Shown: one piece after another, positions 48,630 to 59,449 of the stretch
Numbering within the stretch: position 1 is the first letter of the stretch
How the letters are laid out: the number at the start of each line of letters is the position of its first letter
Notes under the pieces: model-generated
Told to the model about the DNA's origin: nothing
The model's database searches: none
Seen by the model: the letters and a program-made list of their open reading frames with translations, nothing else
Program-made: the position numbers and the translations under genes
NCBI RefSeq assembly: GCF_905475345.1
Contig: NC_066608.1
Coordinates: 1,607,501 to 1,671,500, forward strand
From: Vespula vulgaris
Taxonomy: Eukaryota > Arthropoda > Insecta > Hymenoptera > Vespidae
Length of the DNA: 64,000 bases
Reading direction: 5' to 3'

Positions 48630-48686
48630 GATTGAAAGGAAAATATAATTTTTTAGGATAGATTGAAAGGAAAATATAATTTTTTA
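48630..48686. repeat. 31-bp short tandem duplication
   Basis: GATTGAAAGGAAAATATAAT followed by TTTTTA occurs twice, starts 31 bases apart. Confidence 0.93.
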
Positions 48687-49489
48687 TTTCTTTCTTTTCT
48701 TTGTTTTCATCGTCGTTAAAAGTAGAAAAAGTAAATACATTTATTCGACGATGTAATACATTTTTTTAATTAACAGTAAATCATTTTTCTCCCGACATAT
48801 ATTTTTCTATAAATAGAAATTGTATATTTATTTGTAAGAGGGGCCAATTTAATTGGAAAGCTCATCCTGAATTCTTTTTTGTTTCGTTCTTTCGAAGATG
48901 AAAAATGCTCTAATTTCTTTTTTCTTTTTTTTAATATCAACAAAGTAAAACTCAAGTGATATCTCGTAGATAACAATGCGGTTCCGGTGGTGTTAACGAA
49001 GTAAGGCGGAGTGATGTACTTACAAAGCTGGTCAACAAGTATCTCACAGACTACGAAGTAGTAATTAAGCTTGTGAACTGGGAGCATGTTTAAGCTAGTG
49101 TATTTAATTTAACTGTTGCCGACAGATAGGAGAAGTAAACGAGAAGAGTGACGACTATAATCTCAGCATCTGTTTTACTCTCGTTTCGATTAATCATCTT
49201 TCTCTCTTTCTCTTTCTCTCTCTCTCACTCTCTTTTTCTCTTTCAAACGGATTAAGAATAAATTTTCTTCTGTTGCAAAAATGAAAGAAATAATACAAAA
49301 TAAATTTTTAACTTTGTTAATGCAAGGAGATTATCGTAATTTTCTTTACGTCTCCTGCAGATATTTTCTAGGATTTCCTTCGTTCTTAATTTCTTTCTTT
49401 CTTTAGTTCTTTATTTTTTTCTTTCTTTCTGTCTTCATGGTTTACGTTTCCTAACGTTTCCGTAGAGATATACACAAGTATAGATGGAT

Positions 49490-49635
49490 ATAATCAACTC
49501 TGCATCCGGCACCGGAAATTACCGCTTGCGGCGTTTTCCGGAAATTCGAGCTTACATCTCTAATAGTAATAAGCGGATCACTTGCTTGCTAATCCATTTC
49601 GCTGTCAGCTGTTATGCTTTTGGTAAGGTCTAAAT
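49490..49635. promoter_or_regulatory. Island with paired ETS-like sites
   Basis: ACCGGAAAT at 49511-49519 and the palindrome TTTCCGGAAA at 49535-49544 supply three CCGGAAA cores, the ETS-family word. Further right are GTCAGCTGTTATG (CAGCTG E-box) and repeat-poor sequence. Motifs are seen; regulatory function is inferred. Confidence 0.28.
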
Positions 49636-49639
49636 TATC

Positions 49640-50676
49640 CTTTTGTAAAGTAATATTTTATTAGAAATAGTTAGAATTTCTATCGATTGGAACTTTGAAT
49701 ACGAATGAAAAAAAAATATCTAGCCATATATATCAACATATATATCATATATATATAAATGATATTCGATTCGTATAAATGAAAAGTTCATTTTAGTTTT
49801 CTTTTTTTTATTACCTGCAAGCGCTTTTTTTTGTTACGAATTCTCGTAACATCACTATTTTTCTCTCGTTAAAATGAAAATCATCGACATCTAAAGAAGA
49901 AAAAGAAAATAAAAAAAAAAAAATAAAAAAAGTAAAAATATAAAAAAATAGAGATAAAACAGAAAGAAAATAAATGAATAAGTAAATAAATAAAATAGAT
50001 AGAAATATTTATTCGACAAGAAAAATGGTCACTTTTGTTTTTGGCAGATGAAAAAAAAGTTAGCTATAAGACCATGGTAGAGTATTATAACGTTATTACG
50101 TGTCTCGGGAAAGGGAGAAAAGTAGTAGGTAGTCTGATGTGGTGATAACGTGGTCGCAAGGTATTAGAGGGGTAGTAAAGTGTGGAGAGAAGAAAAGGGT
50201 ATGGCAGATGGGAACGATGATATCGTAGAGAAAGATAGACGAGGAAAGAGAGAAAGAGAGAAAGAGAGGAAGATAGAAAAAGAAAGAGAAAGAGAGAGGG
50301 AGACAAGAAGAAAGAGAGAGAGAGAGAGAGAGAAAGCAAAGTAAAGAATCGTCCTACTCCGAGTCGATGGCGATGTAATTAAATTCAACAAAACCTCGTT
50401 AGCAATCGGGACCTTTCGATTCGTTCTCGTTTCTACGAAGACGATTGAGAAAAAGAAGTAAAGCAATCAGGAAAACTCGTCGTTTATATATACATACTGT
50501 CTTAGAAAAAGTACATCACAGATATATACAGGATATCCAAAAATGATCTGTACAATTTTATTTAATGAATAATGAAATTTATAATGGCACATGTAGTATT
50601 ATTAAATAAAAACTTTTGAAATCCTTTTTTCTCAACATTCTTTTGTATTTTAAAATAACAATGTTATACATATATC

Positions 50677-50720
<44 letters not shown>

Positions 50721-51100
50721 TATTAGTGTATTGTAAAATATCCGATCGATTACTTCACGGTCAATCTATTTTGATTCGCTTGCTGATGTTCGTCTATCAC
50801 ATCATACAGAAGTCGTATTGTTTAATGTTTCTTTTTTATTTTTATTTTTTTATTATTCTAATAAAATCAATCGTCAATCGTTAAATATAGATTTTATACT
50901 ATATGTTATTTGTTTAAACGCGAAAGAAAATCAGGTTGAAAGAGAATTGAAGTCAATATTTCGAAAGTCTGTTTAATTGGTATTATCATGGAGGTATTAC
51001 CGAGAATTTAGTCTCGTTACTATAGCTTTATCGATCGTAACGAACCAGTTGGACGACGTAAAAGGAGGATTCCGATACTTATTAGTTCCTTTTTTTCTTT
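49640..51100. other. AT-rich segment with purine and TA tracts
   Basis: A-rich at 49880-50000 and purine-rich at 50225-50340 (producing S/L/F-rich minus frames, rejected). TA tract at 50679-50718. CAGGATATCCAAAAATG at 50529 resembles a transposon-end word (see findings). Confidence 0.5.
50679..50718. repeat. (AT)n microsatellite
   Basis: Pure AT run between CCGAT and CCTATTAG. Confidence 0.95.
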
Positions 51101-51373
51101 TTACCTCTCTCTCTTTCTCTCTCCCTTGATCTTCCTAACCATTACGTTAGCAATTAACCGTATATATCGAGGTCGTATATTCCCTTGATGTTTTGATATT
51201 AACTCGATAGAATATTCCTCGTTGCACATCCCTTCTTGCTCGCGAACGAATGAAATCTTGACTATTAAATTGAAATAGTCCGAAGGACATACATAGAGAT
51301 AGGGTCCTTCTACAAGCCCTTTTACCTTCGTTGGTGTTCCGTTAGCAAGCTGTGAGGAATATTGTATAACCAT
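51101..51373 (-). CDS. Hypothetical 90-residue ORF, unproven
   Basis: From ATG at 51371-51373 (context CACATGG) to a stop at 51101-51103. The product begins MVIQYSSQLANGTPTKVKG and is protein-like until the last ~10 residues, which run into a GA repeat (KGERKRER). A frame that ends in a microsatellite is a warning sign. An internal ACGAAG|GTAAAA matches a splice donor, so only the first ~16 codons might be exonic. No domain is recognised. Confidence 0.13.
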   Translation of the reverse strand: MVIQYSSQLANGTPTKVKGLVEGPYLYVCPSDYFNLIVKISFVREQEGMCNEEYSIELISKHQGNIRPRYIRLIANVMVRKIKGERKRER

Positions 51374-51600
51374 GTGACACACGCGGTACGAAACCCGTCA
51401 CGAATACCACGTTCAAAGTGACGTACGTGTCCTGGAGTGCGGTTTATCGAAACCACGAGTCATAGAGCAACGTAAATAGGCACGTGACCCGAATTCACGC
51501 TGTTTGCGAGAGTATCGTGCCATCCGATTGCCACTTGAAATGCTCGCCATGTTCGGTTAATCTTTCGTTAGGTGTGTGTAAACCTAGATATAATTTTAAA
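51120..51600. other. Repeat-poor island with a minus-strand open frame
   Basis: About 480 bases without simple repeats. The right half is CpG-rich (GACGTACGTGTCC and CACGTG within AGGCACGTGACCC). The left half contains the minus frame 51101-51373. Candidate regulatory DNA or small exon. Confidence 0.3.
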
Positions 51601-51649
51601 TATTATTTTACTGATACTATACGTATTTTGTATACATTATATACTTAAC

Positions 51650-51652
<3 letters not shown>

Positions 51653-51690
<38 letters not shown>
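51653..51690. repeat. (TA)n microsatellite
   Basis: Pure TA run between CATT and TTAAAG. Confidence 0.95.
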
Positions 51691-51692
<2 letters not shown>

Positions 51693-52584
51693 AAGATCAC
51701 ATTATTAATATATAACATCTGTTTTCGCAAAAAAGCAAAAATAAAAATAGATTTATAAAGTTGTACACGTTCGGCACGATTTCACAGATTTTATTTTTAA
51801 TAATTACGGATAGATATAAAATCTAGAGTGAACATAATTTTGGATGAACGTTAAGTTTGAGTTTATCGAAGTAACTATCTTTCGACAACGCTTATACCCC
51901 TTCCAGCGTTACTTTGAGGAAGCTGCGGAAGACTTGGTCGAACGTTTACACGGTCAATCACACGTTCCTGCATCGGTAGACGAGGTAAATGAGTGTACAT
52001 ATTAACAGTGTGCCATGTAAACGAAGCACGAATCCTTTCGTAAACAAGAGTAACGCGAAGGTGTGTCTATCTGTAGACATCAAATGTCATGATATCCACT
52101 GTATTTTTGTTAAGTGCAACACATCGAAAAATATATTCATTCCTATCGTTTGTATTTTACACGTATATTGTTATAAAAAAGGAGAAAAAAAGGAAGAAAG
52201 AAAGAAAGAAAAAAGAAAGAAAGGAAAGAAAGAAGATTTAAAAAGAACTAAAGTATTTTAATAAAGATTTCATTTTAAATCGAGTAAATCGCATTAATCA
52301 TTCCTCTTCGAAGTTTCTGATTGAATGTAAGATAAAGAACGATTCATCTATTCTAAGATCAAGAGAAGTATGTGTGTGTGTGTGTAGAAAGAGATAGAAG
52401 AAAGAGATTCGTATTTGACGGTATAGTTCGGTAAGATAGTTCGATAGAATCTTAAATGGAAAAGGGGGAAGAACGTTAGCTTGTTTCAAAGGGTGACAAC
52501 TAATTTCATCGAGTATCAAAGACGGATGTAAGTAAGACTACACCTGCGGGGAGAGAAACTCAAAGTTTCGGAATTATTTACAAG

Positions 52585-52620
52585 AGAGTGAGTGAGTGAG
52601 TGAGAGAGAGAGAGAGAGAG
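52585..52620. repeat. (GAGT)n then (GA)n microsatellite
   Basis: Four GAGT-type units followed by a GA run. Confidence 0.93.
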
Positions 52621-53009
52621 AAGTTCGTTCGACGCGTTCGACTTTGATTTACGAATCGAGTTGCGAATTGCTTTCCTCGAGAAGTATATAGAATATCAAA
52701 TGATATTTGACGTAGACAAATTTTTCGTAAAACTTGTTTCCGTTTGCTCTACTTTACAATATATGGATGGTAAAACTTGCTAAGAGATCGCGAAAGAAAA
52801 GAAGAAAAAAAAGAAGAGGAAAAAAAAGAAAAAATTGTCGTTTGTCGACTATCATAGAAAAAAAAAAAATTATAGATAAAACAAAAAGCAAAGTACTTAC
52901 TTATGCGTACTTAACTACGTTCGTGAAAAAAAAAAAAATCATAAAAAAGAAAACAATTCATTCAAGTTAATTAGATTTAAATAGCATTTAACTTGAAGCA
53001 CATCAACTA

Positions 53010-53180
53010 TTATTTAATTTTATTTGACCGTAAGCAAGACGTCCGGGAAATATACCAGCTGTTGATACCCGAAGAATATCGGAGTCGGGCAAGCGGAATT
53101 GTAAAATCCTATTTCTTGAAAGTTGCAATATTCGAATAGCAGCTTTACCATTGAATTTTCGTTATTAAGGTTTTATGTTT
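53010..53180. other. Repeat-poor island
   Basis: Ordinary complexity with ACCGTAAGCAAGACGTCCGG and an AGCAGC word. No frame of note. Confidence 0.25.
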
Positions 53181-53324
53181 GGTTACTTAGCTTTCCATTC
53201 TACCACAATTACGTCAAAATTGATTACTTAATAAAGAACTTACGTTAAAACTTTGATATTAAGCCAATTTCCAAACAGCGAGTATAGTAATATTTAAGTA
53301 AAATAAAAGTGATTCATATATAGG

Positions 53325-53359
53325 TATATACATACACACACACATACACACATTCACGC

Positions 53360-53400
<41 letters not shown>
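53325..53400. repeat. (CA)n then (TA)n microsatellite
   Basis: ACATACACACACACATACAC, CATTCACGCG, then a pure TA run from 53361. Confidence 0.95.
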
Positions 53401-53401
<1 letters not shown>

Positions 53402-53891
53402 TTTAGAATCATTTATCTCTCTTTCTCTTCTTTACTCTATAAATTCAGTGCGTTGAGGTCAACTTGTTGAACGTGTTTTATGATAGGATACAATATACGA
53501 CTATACGATTGTCGATGAATCGACTTTTTCTTTTTCCTTTTTTTTTTATTTCGTAATCGATTCCAATGTGACTATTACTTGCTAGTTAATTAGAGAGTGT
53601 TATACATGAATCATTCAATTATGAATCTCAATTGGAACTTTACAAAGAACGAATTGAAATCAATGAGCAAGCAAGTATGTTAGATAGATAAATAGATAGA
53701 TAGAGAGAGAGAGATAGAAATAGAGAGAAGATACGTCCAGTTTTGCCTTCAATGCCTGGAATCTGAGCTTCGAATCTCGATAATTGATGAATGGTAATTA
53801 CCGCTTAAGCCGGTAGCATACCTCTCGGAGTTTCCATTCAAGTAGATAGTTTCTAATAACGAGAGAGAAAGATATAGATAGAGAGAGAGGA

Positions 53892-53922
<31 letters not shown>

Positions 53923-53929
53923 TCGTTAA

Positions 53930-54079
53930 TAATGCATAGATAGAGCTCGTTAATTATAAGCTAATTAATTATAAGCCAGTTTCTGAGAAAGGCTAAGATA
54001 TAAAGGACAATATTCTGCAGAAGATGCAAATTAATACAAATATATATTATTTGTGGAGAAGTAAAAAATAAATAAAAAT

Positions 54080-54119
<40 letters not shown>
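53930..54119. repeat. Diverged tandem duplication, unit 1
   Basis: Shares ordered words with 54128-54320: GAG(C/T)TCGTTAA, TATAAGCTA, TTAATTATAAGCCAGTT, AGATGC, TTA(A/G)TAC(A/G)AATATAT and GAAGTA or AAAGTA. Each unit ends in (GA)n. Offset is 198-205 bases. Confidence 0.8.
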
Positions 54120-54124
<5 letters not shown>

Positions 54125-54127
54125 AAG

Positions 54128-54320
54128 CGAGAATAGATTGAGTTCGTTAACTATAAGCTACTTAATTATAAGCCAGTTGTATTAGAAAGATTAACAGCAA
54201 GATGCGAAGAGTTATAATCTTTTGTTGAAGGTTCGGATTAGTACGAATATATTATATCTGGAAAAGTAGAAAATATATATATATAGAAAGAGAGAGAGAG
54301 AGAGAGAGAGAAGAATAAGA
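54128..54320. repeat. Diverged tandem duplication, unit 2
   Basis: Second unit. It carries extra bases between GATGCGAAGAG and GGATTAGTACG. The GA repeats at both borders are the likely exchange points. The copies have drifted well apart. Confidence 0.8.
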
Positions 54321-54379
54321 AAAGAGAGAGGTCAAAAAAAGAGGCAGAGCAATATAGAAGCAGCATGAATAAAAATAAA

Positions 54380-54620
54380 GAAGAACGGACAAATGGCTCC
54401 TTTCAAGGTGCTACTTTAAACGACGAGGCAAGGCGTCCGGCGTTAATTAACTTTCACTAATGGGAGAGGCGGTAGGTCGTCTTACACCAAGGCAGGAAGT
54501 GAAAGAGAGAGAAAGAGAAAGGGGAGAAGGGTTGGAAAGGAACGAAAGCAAAACATTGACGCCGTGGCGGCCATGAGCGACTTTTAAATCGGGATACGAG
54601 TAATTCCATCATTCGGGTGC
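54380..54620. other. GC-richer island
   Basis: CGACGAGGCAAGGCGTCCGGC and GACGCCGTGGCGGCC flank a GA-rich string. No supported frame. Confidence 0.25.
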
Positions 54621-54629
54621 GATATACTT

Positions 54630-54800
54630 TTCTGTAATTTTTTTTATCTCTATCTCTCTTTCTCTCACATATATACACATGCATAGATTCGTTTTTCCAA
54701 TCTCTATCTCTCCGTATTTTTTTTTTCTTGTTTTATTTATCTCTTTATTTTTTCTCTTTCTCTTTATTTTCTTTCTTTTTTTTTTTATTTCACGTATACA
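54630..54800. other. Pyrimidine-rich string
   Basis: T/C-rich with a short CACATATATACACATG run. Open frames here are repeat-driven. Confidence 0.6.
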
Positions 54801-54819
54801 ATTCGATTGGCTTGTACAC

Positions 54820-55140
54820 GATGCCAACTGAACAAGCAAATGTATATAGACCTTGGGAAAGATGTATAGATGTATGTAGATGTATTGGCCCCGTTTCGAG
54901 TTCCAACGCACGTTGATTAAACGCATAGCTAGTTCCTATCGTCGCAGGTACTTTCCCACCGTGGCTTTTACAATAATGGTAGAGACGCCGGCAGAGAATT
55001 TCCAGCTACTAATCGAGTTTTGTCTAAAATATCACCCCTGGCAATTTTGTACCCTTCAGTGAACATCCAGGGAAGGGTCGTTAATGTTAAATTGAAGAGC
55101 CAGCTCTCTTTAACGATTTTTATTAATATTCGCGTTATTT
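54820..55140. other. Repeat-poor island with small inverted repeats
   Basis: Contains CCTGG...CCAGG arms around 55045-55075 and AGAGCCAGCTCT near 55097. A 60-codon plus frame at 54880-55062 includes GCAG|GTACTT, a donor-like word. No family is recognised. Candidate conserved element. Confidence 0.3.
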
Positions 55141-55174
55141 CTCTACGCGTTTGGTGAGAATTCACACACACATT

Positions 55175-55242
55175 TATTTGTATATATATATGTGTGTGTG
55201 TGTGTATGTGTATATATATATACATGTATATATATATATATA
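55175..55242. repeat. Compound (TA)(TG)(TA) microsatellite
   Basis: TATATATATGTGTGTGTGTG, then interrupted TA units. Confidence 0.93.
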
Positions 55243-55244
55243 TC

Positions 55245-56093
55245 TTAATTTTATGGGAGAAGATTCGTGCCTTTAACTCGTGGTTCGCAGATGCATACAT
55301 ACATATCTAAAACTATTGAGCTCTAATGAGATTCGTACATCCGGGCAAATAACATTCCAACGTAACGAAGGAAGGGTAGGTTAGTTTACCGAGCACTCGT
55401 CCAACATAGAACGAAGCTATTTCCGCGATCTATGTTACTATACGTCGAAACGAGCATATATCTTAGCGAATACTTTCGTCAATTTGTACATACTCTCAAC
55501 GGAGAATATATATATATAGTTTATGTTATACCATAAATATTGAGATATTTTTCGAATTTTTATTTGTATTTATTTTTCTCTATCTTTCTATTTTCTTTTC
55601 CTTTTCATATGTATAAAATCATAATTAACCTCTTCCCAATTTTTTTTCCTCTATTAACAAACAGACAGAGGAATATAAAATAATTTCAAATAATTATTAC
55701 TTTGGTAAAAATTTTTCTAAAGGTATCACATATTCTGCTATAAAACGCTTGGTCATATCCATTTTTATTTTCACTTTTTTTCTCATTTTTTCTTCTTTTT
55801 TTTCTCCCCTCTCTCTCTTTCTCTCTCTTTATCTTTATCTATCTATCTACCTCTCTTTTTTTTCTTTTTTATTAGCAAGCACGTATGTGCTCGCACAAAG
55901 CACTTGAAAAGCGAACACTGTGTGGTGGAATACTAATCTACGTTTAAAGTGGCTCTAATGGGTGTACGGTTTCATGGCGGCACACACGGTCTACGCTTCT
56001 CGAAGCTAACACACGCGTGTCATCCTTCGTACCGTACATATGTATCTACGAGGTACCTATCTATAGATACATGTTACTATTTCGCGAATGCAA

Positions 56094-56136
<43 letters not shown>

Positions 56137-57130
56137 CTCTGCATATAGAAGCTCTATAAAGTAAGGCGAGCACGTAAATAACAAGCTTAAAGGTGGGTCG
56201 TCGTACTCGTCGTGATATGCATTTTCAGTCGAGGGTTAACATTAACAAACATGATTCGTACGGTCAATTCATCATTTATCGTATTATTACGAAATTAAGA
56301 ATTATTAAATATTATTCGATATATCGAAAACACGTGTTAATTTATGAAACATTCATAACGTACAAAACAGACTCGATTCTCCTTTATTATAATATTTGCA
56401 ACAAAACGTGCGTGAAATATCACAGGTAATATACTTTTAGAAACTTCGGAATAAATTACGATTGATCGAACCTACCTTGGTAAGAACGTATTTCATTTTG
56501 TAAGAACGTCGTGCGAGTGGCATGTTTTAAAGCCATTACTTCAGGGAAAATCACTTTCGCAAGACTGAAACGAGGATACGTATTGTTCCGTAAATTTACT
56601 TGCCCACAGTTTGCGTAGTCGTGGTCACGAGATGCGAACTGTCGTGTATCTGTTCAATTTGGAAAATGTATCGAAGAGCTTGACTATTGGATCACCATTA
56701 GTTTAACACGAATTTTCTTTCTTTTCTTTTATATCGATAAAATACATGGTACAAATTTCTCACGCGAAAATTTATCGAAGGATCATATACCGGTATACGT
56801 ACGTGTCGAAAAATGATTTAACAAAATAAGGATAAATATTCTTCTGGGTATTACACGAGCTGTATAGCTATATCAAAACGAAAAAAAAGAAACAACGAAA
56901 AACAAAATAAGAAAAAATAAGTTTGGCAGGTTTTTAGCGCGTAGATAAAATATCTAGCGAATGACGAGGGTACGATCTATCAAGTAAAAATTTAACACTA
57001 GCACTCATTTTCTTTCCCGTGGACGTGGAGAATCTTCTCGCCTAGTAAAGGAGTAACACAGTAAACGAGGACTTTTAATTAAGGACCTGCACGCCTGGCG
57101 TAGATGGCAATTTCCCTCGGCTACGAGTAA
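55245..57130. other. Mixed noncoding segment
   Basis: AT-rich to 55900, with CT-rich runs at 55800-55860. Islands of ordinary complexity lie at 55910-56090, 56460-56720 and 57040-57130. TA tract at 56096-56132. 56720-56990 is AT-rich. No exon is supported. Confidence 0.45.
56096..56132. repeat. (TA)n microsatellite
   Basis: Pure alternating TA followed by ATATCTC. Confidence 0.95.
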
Positions 57131-57149
57131 CGACGTTTCTTTGCCGAAG

Positions 57150-57168
57150 AGAAGAAGAGAAAGAGAGA

Positions 57169-57215
<47 letters not shown>

Positions 57216-57235
57216 GGAGAGAGAGAAAGAGAATG
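57150..57235. repeat. (GA)n microsatellite and purine string
   Basis: GAAGAAGAGAAAGAGAGAGG, then a pure GA run to 57210, then CAGAGGGAGAGAG. Confidence 0.94.
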
Positions 57236-57239
57236 TGTA

Positions 57240-57900
57240 AAGGACAGGAAAGAAAAAGAAACCTTGTGGTCCTTGTGCTTGCAGCCATGTTCTTTGCAAC
57301 GCTATTGCTTTTTTCTTTTTCGTTTCTTTCTCTTCTCAAAAAGAATAAAATAGAACGTTTCATTCGCGACCAAGATTTTAGATCGACCAAACAGTTAGAA
57401 GAAAAAAAAAAGCAAAAAAAGAAATGCCTAGAGAATGTGATATTAGAGATGAATACGTAAAATCAACACGACCCTATTTTAAATTGATAGACGTGTACAA
57501 TTTTTATCAGCTTGCATTTTAAAATCTCGAAAAAGAACTTCTCTTCTCTTTTACCATTTTTCTCCCTCCCACCAGCCAAACCACTCGCCGGAAAAAAATA
57601 TATAAAAAAAAAAGAATGAAAAAAAGAAAAACAATAGAACAGAGAGGAAAAAATAGAAACAAGAAAAAAAGAAAGAAAGAGAAACGTCCTACGTGGTTTT
57701 TGGACAAATTGTCGAAACGTTGCCATTCGTATTCCTGCTTGGTTTGCTTAGAGATGAAAAGGAGGCAAGAAGGAATATTTGAAAATTCACGAAGTATGCA
57801 CTTGAAGGATTCGATCTTGAAAAGGAATGACGCAAGTTGTACACTTCGAGGAAGCATACCTTTGGAGAATAGTATTGTATTGCTCTCGGTAAAAGGAGTA
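57240..57900. other. Noncoding segment with purine run
   Basis: 57600-57690 is almost all A/G. 57690-57900 is of ordinary complexity and lies inside the longest frame of the window (57616-58269, 217 codons). That frame begins in K/R-rich purine DNA and ends in S/F/L-rich CT DNA, so I do not accept it. Confidence 0.5.
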
Positions 57901-58859
57901 AAAATTTCTTCACTCTCTTTCTCTTTCCCTTTCTCTATCTCTTTCTCTTTTTCTTTCTTTCTTTCTCTCACTTTCTCTGTCTGTCTGTATTTCTTTTCCT
58001 TTCTCTCTCCCACTCTCTCCCATTCTTTCTTACGAAAGAATAAGCGATATCGACTATGGAGAAAAGAAACGCGTCACATTTTCATGATAAAAGTGTGCCA
58101 GGACGTCGTCGACTTTGCCTATGAAAGATCAAATTGTAGCATCTCTTTCTCTCTCTCTCTCTCTCTCTCGTATTCAACTCTTTATTTGTCACTTTTCCTT
58201 TCTATTCGTTTCTTTTTCAAAGTAAAGCAGAAATTCTTCCAAATGCCATGGGAACGCAAAAACGCGTGAAATACAAGAAAGAGAGAGAGATAAAGGGATA
58301 AGAAAAGAGAGATAGAGATGCATCAGAAGAAAATTCGTCGCTTGAATTCCAAAGCATTTGACCGAACTTCCGGACGTATCTTTCCAGGTACTCGAAATCT
58401 TTCCTTTTATTTTCATTCTTTTGCTCCTTCGTGACTGCGTTTTATTTCCTCTTTGGCCAAGACTTCCGTCTATACTTTCTTCACTTTTTCTCTCCCTCTC
58501 TCTTTCCTTCTCTGTCTCTCTATGTCTCTTTCTCTCTCTCTTTCTCTCTCTCTCGTGCTCGCGAGCACTTTTACTTTTTCCTCTTTTTACGTTTTCCACA
58601 GTACTTCTATCTCTCTATCTTATTTCTTTTCTTTATCCCTTTCCACGGTACTCCGTTCAATAATGTCCTCTCCACCGTACCGTACCGTATCCTCTCCGTG
58701 AGCTGGTCATCGAAAACCAATTTAACAGAATTCGTGCTACCGATTGTAAACGTCGTCAACTCCACCAATCCTTGCGTCCGCAAACCCTGCTAGGAAAACT
58801 TTTCTCTTTCTTTTTCTTTTCTCTCATGCTTTTCTCTTTCTCTCTTTCTCTCTCTCTCC

Positions 58860-58893
<34 letters not shown>

Positions 58894-59340
58894 CTATCTA
58901 TCTATCTCTATGTCTGTCTCTTTCTCTCTAGCTCTCCCTCTATCTCTCTCTGTTCTTCATCTATGAAGGCACTACCATCCGTTTCCGTGAATTCCTTCCG
59001 TTCTATTTTCAGTATATCTCTATATCTATGTTTGTGTGTCTTTTTGGAGCCGGAAAAGCAGACCGAGTGCAAGAGAGATGAAAACTATTTCGTTTTCAGG
59101 GAACGAGTGCAATGTCTACATTTATCGTACCGCTTCGTCATATCGAGAGTCAGTATATCGAAAACGATGAGACGTAAGAAACTCATCGAGTGTGAGATCT
59201 CGATGAGAATTACTCTCGATGTGAGATACTTTTTATCTGTTTATTTATCTCGTTTTATCTCTTCTTCTTCTTTTTCTCTTCTTTTTTCTTTTTTTCTTTT
59301 TCTTTTCCTTTTTTTTTTGGTAAATTCGAAGAAACACGGA
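57900..59340. repeat. Pyrimidine-rich domain (plus strand)
   Basis: Repeated CT, CTTT and TTTC runs (57910-58025, 58143-58169, 58485-58660, 58800-58960, 59250-59320) broken by patches of ordinary sequence. The domain produces many overlapping S/L/F-rich frames plus and E/R/K-rich frames minus, none supported. Confidence 0.8.
58840..58895. repeat. Compound (CT)n then (TA)n microsatellite
   Basis: CT units run straight into TATATATATA, then ATCTATCTATCTATC. On the minus strand the order is TA then GA. Confidence 0.94.
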
Positions 59341-59404
59341 TTTACGTTAATAGCTAAGTAATTGAGATTGCTGTTGATTCGGTGTGACGTCGAGCTTCTT
59401 TTAT

Positions 59405-59409
<5 letters not shown>

Positions 59410-59446
<37 letters not shown>
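59410..59446. repeat. (TA)n microsatellite
   Basis: Pure TA run ending in CATTTACATAC. Confidence 0.95.

Positions 59447-59449
<3 letters not shown>

Larger units (their letters stand above)
45895..49480. other. AT-rich desert
   Basis: Contains GA tracts at 46351-46392 and 47000-47040, CT-rich runs at 47695-47750 and 49200-49245, and A/T-only stretches. A 31-base direct repeat lies at 48630-48686. 48955-49090 is a small patch of ordinary complexity with open frames on both strands. No gene is supported. Confidence 0.5.
51605..53000. other. AT-rich segment
   Basis: TA tract at 51653-51690. 51850-52110 is of moderate complexity, then A/G strings follow at 52180-52250 and 52790-52960. GAGT/GA run at 52585-52620. 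No gene is supported. Confidence 0.5.

Noticed and set aside
53680..54320. CRISPR-like pattern of repeats and spacers
   Set aside because: The recurrent parts are GA microsatellites and a diverged duplication, not identical short repeats with unique spacers. The DNA is eukaryotic in style.
57616..58269. Longest open frame of the window (217 codons, plus), with a 164-codon frame opposite
   Set aside because: It starts in a K/R-rich purine run and ends in S/F/L-rich CT repeats. The minus strand is open over the same bases, so the length is a repeat effect.
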